Assembly: GCA_029204225.1 (NCBI GenBank)
Contig: CM055111.1
Span: forward strand, 27,439,540-27,503,539
Source of the DNA: Diphasiastrum complanatum
Taxonomy: Eukaryota > Streptophyta > Lycopodiopsida > Lycopodiales > Lycopodiaceae
Direction: 5' to 3'
DNA length: 64,000 nt
Of the stretch, positions 1-11,371 are shown one piece after another; the first letter of the stretch is position 1; each line of letters begins with the position of its first letter. A program made the translations under genes and the position numbers. The notes under the pieces are model-generated. The model did no database searches and was not told the DNA's origin. It saw nothing but the letters and a program-made list of their open reading frames with translations.

Positions 1-2469
1 GTAGCTTAGGTGTCCACTAACAAACCACTTACCATTTTTGTCATAGGTTAACTATAATAGACACCAAGTGTTGATCTCGAGTTAGAGCTCAACCTCCTTG
101 GGCTTCACTTAGCCAGAGTCTAAGAGTTGGTGATGTATTATACTCTTCTTAGACATTTATGTCCTCAAAAATGAAGTAAAGAACATTCTTTTCAAACTTT
201 TAGCTCTATCAAGAATTGTCATTGGATGTTTGTTCCTTTTTTCCTAATCAAGTACTCAAAGATTACTTTGATCTAGCCCAACCTCAGCCTCCAAAGAGAC
301 ACACTTGATGTAATGCACTCAAGTTGGTCCAAATCATTCTTAGATAAAAATCAACAAGCTTCATTTGCATTTACGTTAAGCCAACTAACATTAGATAAGT
401 ATTTTTTGAATCTTCAACTTCTAAGCCACATTATTGATCTGCTTCATCATATGAATTACTCACAATATCTTGTAGGAAACTCGTAATTTTGGCCAGTATG
501 CATTATTCATGAGTACGTTGGGATTCACATACACACCTAGTCATCTTAAAAAAACTCCTTAGGCTCTCTTAAGGTTGGCATGATGGTTGGCTCGATTCTG
601 AGTACTTTCTCAAGAAAGCTACAACATTTTCTGCACATCTTGTAGGAAATCAGCCATCATTTGGACCTTGATCTCTCTTGTTTTTTAAATAATGGGTGGT
701 CTGTATTGAAGTCATATATAAGCATAAAGAAAATGTATCTAGTGACACAATACGTGATAAGTGTACTTAACTAGTAGAAGGTACATTATCCACTTTGTTT
801 GCCTATGTGATGCATAATCGAAAACATGTCCTCAAGAGATTCATTGACCCTTGCTTTCTTCCTAATGGATTTTGAATGGTTTGATATGAGTTATAGTTGA
901 TCTTAATCTCCAATTTTTGAAAAATAGTAGTTGGGAAATGTTTGGTGGATCGATTATCATGTCCATTCACTGCATTACTAAATAAACAATAAATTTTGAA
1001 TAATAATTGAACAAACAAAAAAAATTTACATGCCTTAACAATACTTATGAAGATGAATATTGCCATTTTTGTCATAGCATGCCTACCTACCCCTTCTAGA
1101 TCATGGAAGATAACTAACAAAATTCATGGAATTGCCTCCTCATCTTTGATCGAGAATTTTTAGTGGTTGTAGTAGTCTATTGTCTCTCAACCTCTTTGCT
1201 TTATTGAGGTGACACTCTTTACAACCAAGGACATCATCCTCTCTAGAAGTTTCACCTTTACCATTAGAAATATCATTGTACTCAATCGACATGCATATCT
1301 TCTTGATCCCATACCTAAATTTTGTCACTCCTGCAAGCCATAAGAGTCTACCTCAATTTGTAGCTACAAAAAAGTGTGTTTTGGAATGACATCACAAGTA
1401 TTGTCCTCTTATGTTTTAAAAATTTAAGCCCACAAATCAAATAAATACATAACCATCACTCTGTGTTATGTCCCCGACATGACATAATTGGACTTGCCTT
1501 GGTTTAGGGATAGGTTAATAGGCTAGCAAGCACAAACCTTAGCTTACCCACCCTATGAAAATTTTGCAAATCAAAGGTAGAATGTGAGCAAAGCCTTCAC
1601 AAAGGTATGTCCTAGCTCTCTACCTAGGACCAAAAGAACTTGATTTATCCACATGTGTATTTTTGGATGGGTTCCATGTGCAATTAAATGATTGATACTC
1701 AGCCAATTGAAGGTCCTTATGGCTTTGAGACCTTCAAGTCTTAGGCCAACGTCAAAGAAACTCATACTCAGTCTTGGTTGAATATTGAACTATGTTCAAA
1801 GCTAAGTTGAACTTGAGCCTAATAGCGAGCCCTATTCTCAAAGGAGCTTTGCCTTTATAAGTGGAAGGTTTACTATATATTGAAGGTAGTAAAATTTTTT
1901 TTCGACTTTGTCATTGGCTACAATCACTCTATCGAACACTTGGTAGATCAGTGAGATAATACTATAGCTCTCAACACTTCTTTTTACTTTTGTGGGCTTA
2001 TATAAAAGTACCAGTATGTATTTAACTGGTAATGCTTGAGATGCTCTTGTGTGTTGATCTAAGACCATCCCTACAGGTCCAGTGCACCCTTTTATACGTG
2101 CCTATCGAATATGGCTTTACAATATTTGCCTTTACAAAAGGCACGTCACCTTAAGGTTGGGGGTTGCTAGTATGAGATCTTCAACTCATAGCCACTTAGG
2201 TCAAATCATTTGGAGTAGGCTGATATTTGAATCCACTAACTGGAGTGTGGAGACAAAAATTGCACATGATAGTGGATGTTGCATTCTATTAGAAGATGTA
2301 TCAATATTCTAGCTTTTGCATATAGATTTTGGCTTGTTCAATATTTTGCATTTCTGTAAAAACTCAAAATTTGATAGAATTTCTTGGTTTGAAAATACTA
2401 ATCTTTTTAAGAGTGTGTTTCAAGTGTATTTGAGTTCAAAATTTCATTATATTGTAGGTCGATCAATTG
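1..2469. other. Intergenic, nothing recognised
   Basis: AT-rich sequence with only short chance-like open frames in both strands. No conserved domain, RNA gene or LTR boundary could be recognised. It is probably old repeat DNA, but this is inference from the surroundings only. Confidence 0.5.
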
Positions 2470-2712
2470 TGATCAAGTTTTAGTGAATTCTATGTGCTAG
2501 ATTTGCTAGTAGAGAGAAAAAGAGAGACTAGATTGGTTCCAAATCTTTGTGATTTCTTCTTGTCATCATTTGTTGATTTTTCAAGAGAGTTCTAAGTGCA
2601 TTGGAATAGGTTCAAAAAAGAAAATCAATCATTGATGGAGTCTTTGCTAGAGATGAATGAGTTGATGGATATTGTTGTAGGTGTGGAGGAGAGACCTTTG
2701 GCACCTTAAGAA
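2470..2712 (+). mobile_element. Ty1/copia leader and gag N-terminus remnant
   Basis: A stretch around 2580-2625 (ttctaagtgcattggaatag) matches the leader of the copia fragment at 44.64-44.72 kb. It runs into a short frame at about 2632-2709 reading SLMESLLEMNELMDIVVG, which resembles the copia gag start seen at 29.3 kb (MESIMIMQDLMEIVNGKEG). The frame ends in a stop after the PLAP residues and the rest of gag is missing. This is a broken 5' end of a copia element. Confidence 0.6.
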
Positions 2713-3060
2713 CCAAAGTCTAAGTTACAAAGTTTTAAGTTAGAAGTCAAAGTGAAATGGTAGTAGGTGAGATGTGCTACTTTGTGCTCCTTAGGATCAT
2801 TTGTGTTTTCTATGAAGGACTTGGATTTCAATCCTTGCCTCAATGAAGTAGCCAATAATAGCAAAGGGGCAAGGGCCTCCCCAAGGACAAAAAGGCACCT
2901 CTTGTGCTCACTTTTGTTGGATTTCTGTCCTCTCCATCCCTTATCTCATTGCTAATCTAGATTCATTCATTTGTTGTATGTAAATACTTGTAGAGTAGTT
3001 GCATACTCTATAGAAATACATTGGTTTTCTAATAGTCTACGGAAATAAAAAGGACTTGAT
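2713..3060 (+). mobile_element. Copia LTR fragment (same family as 41.9-42.5 kb)
   Basis: The block around 2850-2915 (agccaata, then ggggcaagggcct, cccaa and aaaaaggcac) recurs in the same order at about 42,138-42,187, followed in both places by a CTC-rich stretch and a gctaatc word. This order conservation supports a shared LTR family. Boundaries are not defined; the left edge abuts the gag scrap, so the junction is a truncation or recombination point. Confidence 0.5.
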
Positions 3061-3429
3061 GATAGTGTTTCTACCAACACGGCCGAACTATCGATCTGAG
3101 TATCATCATCTACACAGCAGTCATCATCGACTATTCGACCGTCATCAAACTATTGATCATCGAGAGTAGTCACGATCGACTCTCGATTGTTCGGCGGCTC
3201 AACACTATCACGTCTAGACAGAACCTCTAACGGTATCAGATTCTGTTCAACAACGACTGCTTCTAACAATATGTAGTGCCTTAATCCTATTTGTAAAAGT
3301 AAGATAGCTATGTGTATACAAATTTGGACTAACATACTATTAGGTTGGCTTACAATTTAGATAGTGAATCAAAATTCCACAAACAACTTGATTTGCATAA
3401 GCAAACCAAAGCTTGAAAGGAATATTGAA

Positions 3430-3431
<2 letters not shown>

Positions 3432-3469
<38 letters not shown>
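3432..3469. repeat. (AT)n microsatellite, 38 bp
   Basis: Uninterrupted alternating A and T, 19 units. Confidence 0.97.
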
Positions 3470-3475
<6 letters not shown>

Positions 3476-6400
3476 TTTTGGATGGAACCTACTGTGTAGA
3501 GTGTATTGTTGTAATTCAAGAGTCTATAAATATTACGTTTGTGTTTGCACTTATGAAGACAAACCTGATAGAAATACGAAATTTTAAATATTGACTAGTA
3601 CATCAGATTGAAAATGTACAGGTAGTTCCCAAAACCATTTGACGAATCAAAGTTGTGATTCGAGAAATTGCCAATGAGATTGACAATCACTAGACATAAT
3701 GGTGAACATGCGCTACAACAATCATAATATAGTAAAAATGGCATTAAATAACCAAAAATTGAAAGTGCAAACAATTATGCCTTCTCAAGAACAACACCGA
3801 AACATGTTGCTTGATTCTTGCCTAGCAGTTCTAGATGCACTTTAGTTGTTTGTAGGGATGTGCAAGTGTGGGCATTGTCAATTGTAATGGAGCGAGTGTC
3901 AATCACGAACAAGTCGCCCAACAAGAGAGATGTGACAACGTACACCACTAACCTTTTTATGTGAGATCATATTGGAAAGACTCATTGCCTTCAAAAGGGC
4001 AAGGGTTTTTTTTTTATAGAAAAAAGCAGCAAAGATCGTTCTTTTTGAGACCTTTGCCGTCTTGTCAACAAAAATGAAAGCCAACTTCAAGGACTATAGT
4101 GGATCTTATGCTAGACTAATTTGAACTAACACCTCTTGCTCAGATATAGTATGATGAAGAAAATGGAAAAGATTGAATTAAGGACAAAAGATTAAAGACT
4201 TCTAACTCACTTAGTCAAATGAAATAATCCTTCTAATATTCTCTATAATTTCTACCATGCCAACAATGTAGTGTTTTTTGAACTTCTCAACAAATTGTAT
4301 TTTTGATTTGTTAAGAGTAGAAAAGTTGACCGAAAAGCTTGCACAATAAATGGCTATCTAATATCAAAATAACTCGAGATATAGCACAATTTCAAAGCGC
4401 AATGAATTTATCTACTAATTTTTTGTTATAAAAATTTCATTGAACCTCTTTAAAAAAAAGTAGCAAATTTGAGTTAAATATTGCACTCTTGTTTGGTTGA
4501 GAGAGGGGAGTCAATTTTCTATAATTTAAGGGTAACCACCTTGAGCATACAACAAAGGACATTGTTGAGATGTAAAAGTAAACTATTTATGTGATGAGTA
4601 TTAGTTTGGTGCATGCTAAGCTTGGCCTTATATTGTGATTAGGGACCAAACATAATCCCCTTCTACATGCAATTCCATATTATTGGGCTTAATGAAGGCT
4701 TTGTTTTAAAACTTTCCATGGGCCAAGTCATTCACATACCACTTTTTTGCATCACATAAAATGGCTGGAACTTGTAAACACATTTTATATATTGTTGAGA
4801 AAATTTTCTTCTTCTTACCTTACCTGTACCAATATAGTTCTTGTTTGCATCAAATTATCATCATCTTTTCGTGCAGAGTTACTCTTTAAGATCCATCTCT
4901 TTGTATGCTAGTCATTGACTTTTTTGAAAGAGGTCTGCTAGAACATTGATGTCTTTCATAGATTACCTCAGACTCGTTTGCCAAGCCATGCCTCACTTTG
5001 TCCCTACAACTGTATCTAAAATCTCAAAAAGAGGTTTTCTAACCACATTATCTTTTCAAAAGGTCACAAGAGAGGACTACATCCAGGTCTTCCATAATTT
5101 TATGCCATTGTACTGCAATGCCACTTGTCTTCTTGCTTATTTACAAAAATATATTTGCCTAATTATTCATCTCAGCAAGCTATTATTGCACTTAATGTGG
5201 GTACTCAATTATATGCTCAATGATCTACAAAATTGTGGACACTCCCACATTTATCAGACATGAATTCTAGCATCATCTCATGAACACAAGAAGCTCAATA
5301 AACACTTGTACTTGCAGATCTCGTTTTTTTAAAGAATAAATACAATTCTAACCAATCTCACTTCATTCAACAATATTAATACAGTTGTTTGATATTTTGC
5401 ATATTCACTTTGACTACTGGTCAGCACCTGCTTTCCTCCTATATGCAACTAATCTAACATCAAGAAAGGGAATAAGAAAAGTGTTTAAATCTTTTGCATT
5501 AAAGAGTAATAAGCATTCCGCAAGCAGATTTCTTATATTAATCATTATACAAGGCGCCTTCCTCCATGAGACCTTGGTTACCTGATATTTAAAACTAAAG
5601 AATGTATTGAAGACAACCAAGTCTGCAGACTGCAACAATTATGATAAATTCACCATGTGAGATGGTCCAGAAAACTCCTGAAATTCCTTGAGTTTCAAGT
5701 GCTTAATTGACAACTCAAAAGATAAATGATACATGGAGCAAGTTTATTTCATAAAGTCTCAATTCATATCACTATGATGTAAGTAGTTTAAAAAAATAAG
5801 ACATAGCTGCACAGAACATTTCCGTATTTAAAATTAGAATCCTTTTAAACTGGTTTAACAGTGCCTATTTCAGTACACGATCCAAAATATATAATCAGGC
5901 TGTTCCCATCAACCCACTAAGTATAGAGATCCTCTTCTATCACTATCCATTCAGTGAATGCCACATCCTGACTACACTTTGTGTTGATAAAATCCTGTAC
6001 ATGTATATAAATACTAGTTTAATATATTCTAAGATAGAAAGAACTCAATTTGAAACGCTCAAAATACCCTTGGTATGAAAATGTCAAGCTTGAAGAAGCT
6101 CCAAAACGTAGCACTCGGGTGCCACTAGACCGCTTAATGCAGAAACGACATGAAAGATCTACAGAAACATATGCTATTTACCTTGACCTTCAGTTCAAAA
6201 AGAATAAAAATACTGTTCAAAACTCAAACACAGGAACACTACAGCAATAACTCTAACGACAGCCTGCACATTTATTCACATCAATGGTGATTATGACTTG
6301 TGGGTGCCCCATGAAAACCATGCCTCAGACTTGTTGCAAGGAAGGAGGACAATCATCAAACTCCATGTGATTGGCTAATCACATAAAATACAGCAAGGAG

Positions 6401-8484
6401 GCTTGAAGAAAATTCCCTGTAGGACGTGGTGCAACCAAAATACTGAAAATCACAGCACCGTCCACCCTCTTGTCCACTGCTGGTCAAACATTGGACTCCA
6501 TAATAACAAATTGTGCATCATCACATGGTACATGCTTTTAGTATTGGAAGCTAACAGTCGATCGATTCCTACTCCTAAGGCATGACATGCTTGTTATATA
6601 TAGAGCAAAAACTGGAGCTACCACCGGCAGTATTCAGATTAGAGGAGTACAAGTTGTCAAGTGACGTCCACAGATCTATACCATAGATAGTTTTGGAGAT
6701 GCTTCATAAAAAAAGATGAAGTTTTCCACAAATTGTAAGTTGCTGCTTCTGTAACAGCTTTCATCCTTGACAATCTTCATTCATTTAACCTGCAGATATA
6801 TGTGCAATAAGGGCATAGACAATGAAAGTCAGAATCTTCCATATGATAACTTTCTCAGGTCTGAAAGTAGCCTGCATTCTCTGTACAAGCTTAACAGATA
6901 AAGCTATCAGAATTTGACCATAAAGATGCCCTTATTGAAAGCATTCTACACATTCAGCAGAGATATCAATCTTGAAAAGCTTGGAATAGCTCAAGGAAAC
7001 ACATAGAAGTAAGGATTTGTTGATCATATTAAAATGGCTAGACACCTACTATGGTTATAGTTTGATGTCTATTTTATATTGTTATATACCCCACCGCATT
7101 GTGCTGTATGTTTAATTTTTCTATTCAAGTCTCATGTAATAAATAAAAGTCAAAAGTCAAGCTGGAGTTAAGAGCTAGCACTCATCAATGTATAGAAGCA
7201 TCACACGAACGCCACATAGAAGGGCCGTAGATGCTAGCCGTTAGGGAATCTTTATTGAGATGCAACCAATCACCAATCAAAAGAGATCATGTTATGCCTT
7301 AGAACAGTCTTGCCAAGGATTATCCCCATAAAAATCTCCTTTTTTGATCACTAGGAGTCTATACTCTATTGGGATTTCCTTGTGGTCCTCATTCCCCTCA
7401 GTTGTCCTAAAGTGTACACTTGATCCATCTTCTTGAGGTATCTTCAGCCTTAAATAGCAATCTGTTTCCTACACATCATACCGGAGCCAACATCAAGGCT
7501 TCACATGCAATATCAAGGCTTCCAAGACAATGCACCTTGGGATCAACTATCCTCGGACTCGAGCTCATCATAGTTCTCTATCCCGGCACTGCATCATGCT
7601 GCAAGTCTTTTAGTAATGTGTCTAATGCAGATATCTTAATATGTGCATGCATGGTGGTTACTTTCCATGTGTCAGCTTCTTGAAAGTCGTATGAGTAAGA
7701 CCATCATTTGTCTAAAATCTTTCACAACGCAAATACTATCTCTTCCATACTCAAAGACTTGATCGATAGCATAAAAACTCTCTAAGATTCCAAGGAAGTT
7801 CATTGGATCAACGTCTATGGACCTCATGAAACTGTTGGAAGAAGGAATGACGATTCGATAATCCGAAGCTTACGGCCGAACTATTGAGCACAGCGGAATG
7901 AGCCTTCTTTCCTAGAGCATGACTACGCCTATCAATAATTGAAGAAAGCTATAATGACAGAAGTCACGTTCAATCTTTTAGCAACTAACTTTGAAATCAT
8001 TAGTACTAAAGTGATTTCGTAGCCAAACATTTTCAGAATGCGAAGTGATGTATAGCATATTGCAATGTTGAAGTATTCAACAGACCAGACGAAACAATAA
8101 GAGTTTTATTAGTCACAAGTGATCAGTAATCACAGGAGGTAGCAGACTGACAATTGGTGTCAAACTATACTACTGGTATACAGATGGAGGTTATGAGACT
8201 TTCAGATGATATCCATCATAGACATGGATCACAAACAGATTTAAGATTTGTTTGAGAGGTTACAAGAATCACACTGTGAGCATAAAAAGTTTGAGTTTGT
8301 GTATAAAATGAAGAGGTGTTGTGCCCTCAGAAGCTGAAAAGTAAAGGTTTATCTTGGATAGTACATGTCAGATCACATATTGTATGATCTAGGCATTGGC
8401 ATGAACTTTGTACATATGATGTATGGAAGGTGGAATCAAGAAGACAAGGTAAAGGCTGTCGAGCAAGGATCAACACAAGAATAA
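3470..8484. other. Intergenic, nothing recognised
   Basis: About 5 kb of AT-rich DNA. Open frames up to about 105 codons occur (for example 4946-5263 and 7420-7683), but none shows a recognisable domain, a codon pattern unlike its surroundings, or splice-compatible continuation. No LTR boundaries, primer-binding site or RNA gene was seen. Confidence 0.45.
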
Positions 8485-8835
8485 ACTCAGGGACCATCAC
8501 TGGAGTCAGCTCAAGAAACAACACATGAATCACGAGGGACTATACATGGAACTGATAGTCTTATCAATTTTACGGTTGGTGACATTGAAATCACATTGGA
8601 CAAGGACAATGACAACTGTTGTTACAGGGGAAGTCCAAGATTGGTATGCATGGATAAGGACAAGGTGGTTAAGGCGATCTCGTCAAAGAATTGGGAAAAT
8701 TTTGTTTTGGTCTTTCTTAATCCTTTATTGATTTTCAACAAGGATCACAAGATCAGATGGATGCACAATTTGAGTCATGTGATAGCACATGGCTCAGGTC
8801 ATTGTAGATATTTCAGTCATCGGAGGATGTTCTAG
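8485..8835 (+). other. Unrecognised 116-codon open frame
   Basis: Open between a TAA at 8482-8484 and a TAG at 8833-8835, with no ATG near its left end; the first internal ATG in this frame is at 8644. The product is hydrophilic and acidic at first (VGDIEITLDKDNDN) and then has a hydrophobic patch (NFVLVFLNPLLIF). A second open stretch follows in another frame at about 8870-9020. It lies 380 bp upstream of a polypurine tract and a TGTTAG LTR start, so it may be the 3' coding part of a retroelement, but it has no copia RNase H signature. I do not recognise it; it could also be a chance frame. Confidence 0.25.
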
Positions 8836-9217
8836 AAAGCTATCAAGAGGACCAAGATAATCAGGGCAAGTGCAATGAAAGCATTTATTGCAGATGGCTC
8901 TATGGTTAGTCAACATGAGAAGAATAAAAACATGCAGGATGTTAAGTACAAAAGTACTTACGAAGACAAGTCATCCAGGGGGAGTGCTAAGGAGCATATG
9001 GAAGTTGCATGAAGACAATATCAACATGAATGGACAAACATATAACGGGAATGTGAAATCAACGAGATGAAGCAGAACAAAGCTATGGATCTACATCAGC
9101 TCTTATGACTTTGGATTAGATTCTGATGGAGGATATACCAAGATGAGGATGTTTCATCCAATACAAGAGAGACTTGGAGCTGATGCTCACATAATAGATG
9201 TTTACTGATTAAAAATT

Positions 9218-9512
9218 GAGGAGGAGTGTTAGAGTTGATGTTTATTTTGTATCTATCTCTCAATATTAAAATAGGACTTAAAATTAGAGATATGACTTAA
9301 AACTTAACGGTATAAATTGAAGTTAAAGGCATGACTTAAAAGTTGGAAACCAAAGTCAAAGTGAAAATACTTTTATTAGTAATTTGAGTTATGTAATGCA
9401 ATAAATAGGCCTTTAGTATAATTGGTAATATTGCCCATTGATATACATGTAAGGACCATTATTGCTTGTTGATTTTGATTATAGATATAAATGCAAGTAG
9501 TCCTCTCAACAC
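9218..9512 (+). mobile_element. Polypurine tract and putative LTR
   Basis: GAGGAGGAG at 9218-9226 is followed directly by TGTTAGAG at 9227, the same arrangement as the copia 3' LTR at 35,565. A TG...CA unit of about 286 bp could end at the ctctcaaca near 9512. Segments such as ccaaagtcaaagtgaaa echo the LTR-like block at 2.7 kb. No partner LTR or copia pol was found beside it, so this is either a 3' remnant or the end of a non-autonomous element. Confidence 0.4.
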
Positions 9513-9842
9513 TAATTAAGTTGGGAGACACTTTCAAACTTCAGAGTCCTTTTTTGTTGTGTGGTTTATAAAAAAATAAACAGAATAGGGTCCCTGTAGT
9601 GTTTCATTTGTTTGCATATTGATTTTGTATTTCAACCATAAAGGTCGACTTTGTATTTTGACCCGAAGTTGAACGTTGACTGGGATCGCATTTTTGAATC
9701 GGGATTGAAATAGACGAATTTCGAACTTAGGGATCGAAATAGGTGCATTTTGATTCGAACCGTCGATCCAAGCCAAAGATCGACTTGTATTTCGATCCGA
9801 TTCTTATTTTCATCCAGAATCTCATGTAAAGCTTAGTTGCCC

Positions 9843-10490
9843 ATTCTGGAACGGAACACGTTCCGGAACGGGCCCTTGAAAAAAAAAAACAAAACGTATT
9901 TTTTTACAAAGGAGTTTTATCTGTTAATTTTCACTTCCGGATATTGAGGATGGCAAATTGGTAAGATGGCGGAGTTTACAACAATTCAAGAAGGGTAGAA
10001 TGCATTTACAACAAACCAGCCCCAGAGGTATGCAGCATCACAAGGAATCATTTTCTATAATCCAGCTGTAAAGAAGAATGTAAGGTGGAATAGTGTAGCT
10101 GAAGAACACCGATCCTAGATGTCTCATCTTATAAAGAATGGTAAATTGCAAATGCAAGATCCTATTGTAAATCATGCAAATAGAGATCAATCTGTCACTT
10201 CAAGTTGTTGACAAGTATCAAGTTTCAGGACTGTAAATACTTGTCCAGATAGGACACATGTGTTTTGAGCTCCAGCTGCAACCATGTCGCCTCCTTCCAC
10301 AAACACCCCATCTAGAAGAGTTGCTCCCATCCCCACAAACGACTGGTCTTATATGTTTACAATGCAACGAGTGTCTAAACGAGCAGGCCAGCGGGGTCTT
10401 TCATCTTTTTTTTTTTAACCTACACTAAATCGTTCCAACCCAGTACGTTCCGGAACAGCGACCCATTTTGGTCGGAACAGGCTTCTAAAA
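9843..10490. mobile_element. Candidate small DNA transposon with palindromic ends
   Basis: Two GC-richer patches about 600 bp apart, at roughly 9845-9880 and 10,430-10,485, both carry the palindrome GTTCCGGAAC with flanking GGAAC/GTTCC words and CCCATT. The interior is ordinary AT-rich DNA without a gene. The arrangement suggests a non-autonomous element with inverted ends, but a target-site duplication was not identified. Confidence 0.25.
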
Positions 10491-11371
10491 TGTAAAGATA
10501 CAGATTATGTAAAAAGTAGTTCATTTCTACAGACCTGTGAAAGAATTATAATTGAAATTGCAGGTTGTCCAAATATTTGAGTCTAGGCAGGTGGTATACA
10601 CAAAGTAAGGAAGGATCTCAGAGGGCAAAATAAAGTGAGGAGGAGTGAGATTAACTCCAACAGGAATCTATAAGAGAACCCCAAAAAGTCCTCCAAAAAC
10701 ATTGTACGATATATATTGATGTTATGTCTAGGTAAAAGCCAACATAACAAAGGAGGTGTGCAATCTTCATCCTTATGGAGTACACCCACAAAGTCTGAGA
10801 CCATCAACTCCATCATCCAAAGTGTGGACCAAATGCTAGAACATATGTACTCACTTTGTCAATGCCCAATAGTAGTTTAGGAAACAAGCACAAACATGAA
10901 TCTACATGAGCTTTCATAAGTACAAATGTACAACGACCAATGTAACAAGTTTTATTATTTCTTTGGAGATAAAGGGCCGACTCAGTCATGATGAAGGCTA
11001 TCACTAAAGAGCAAAGCCAATAATATGAAGTCCCTATTTTCTAGTTAATTGTACGAGTGTTGCATGTTGTACGCATAATTGGAATGCTTCCGATTTTCAA
11101 ACTTCTGAAGTGGTAAACTAGCTTATAGGACGAACTAGAAGGATGGGTAAAAGCCATGCTCAAAGACTGCAGTTTTTGGAAGCAGCATGCCAATAGAATA
11201 TTCAACATTCCCTCAATGGGAGAATTGTATCAGAATACTCAAAGAAGACAAGCAACTTCACCATGATGTGCGCTATGAGAAGCATGTCTCCCATTGGAAT
11301 ACCAAAGCAGTGGAAGGTCAGAAAATCAGCTCATGTATCTTCTAATTCAGTTCATACAGGAGCCATGGAAC

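Noticed and set aside
1463-1490. TGTTATGTCCCCGACATGACAT, resembling a gypsy family G LTR start
   Set aside because: Similarity is limited to the first nine bases and is then replaced by an internal palindrome; following LTR blocks are absent.
6050-6250. 66-codon hydrophilic frame that looks protein-like
   Set aside because: No match to a known motif and no splice-compatible neighbours; length is within chance for this base composition.
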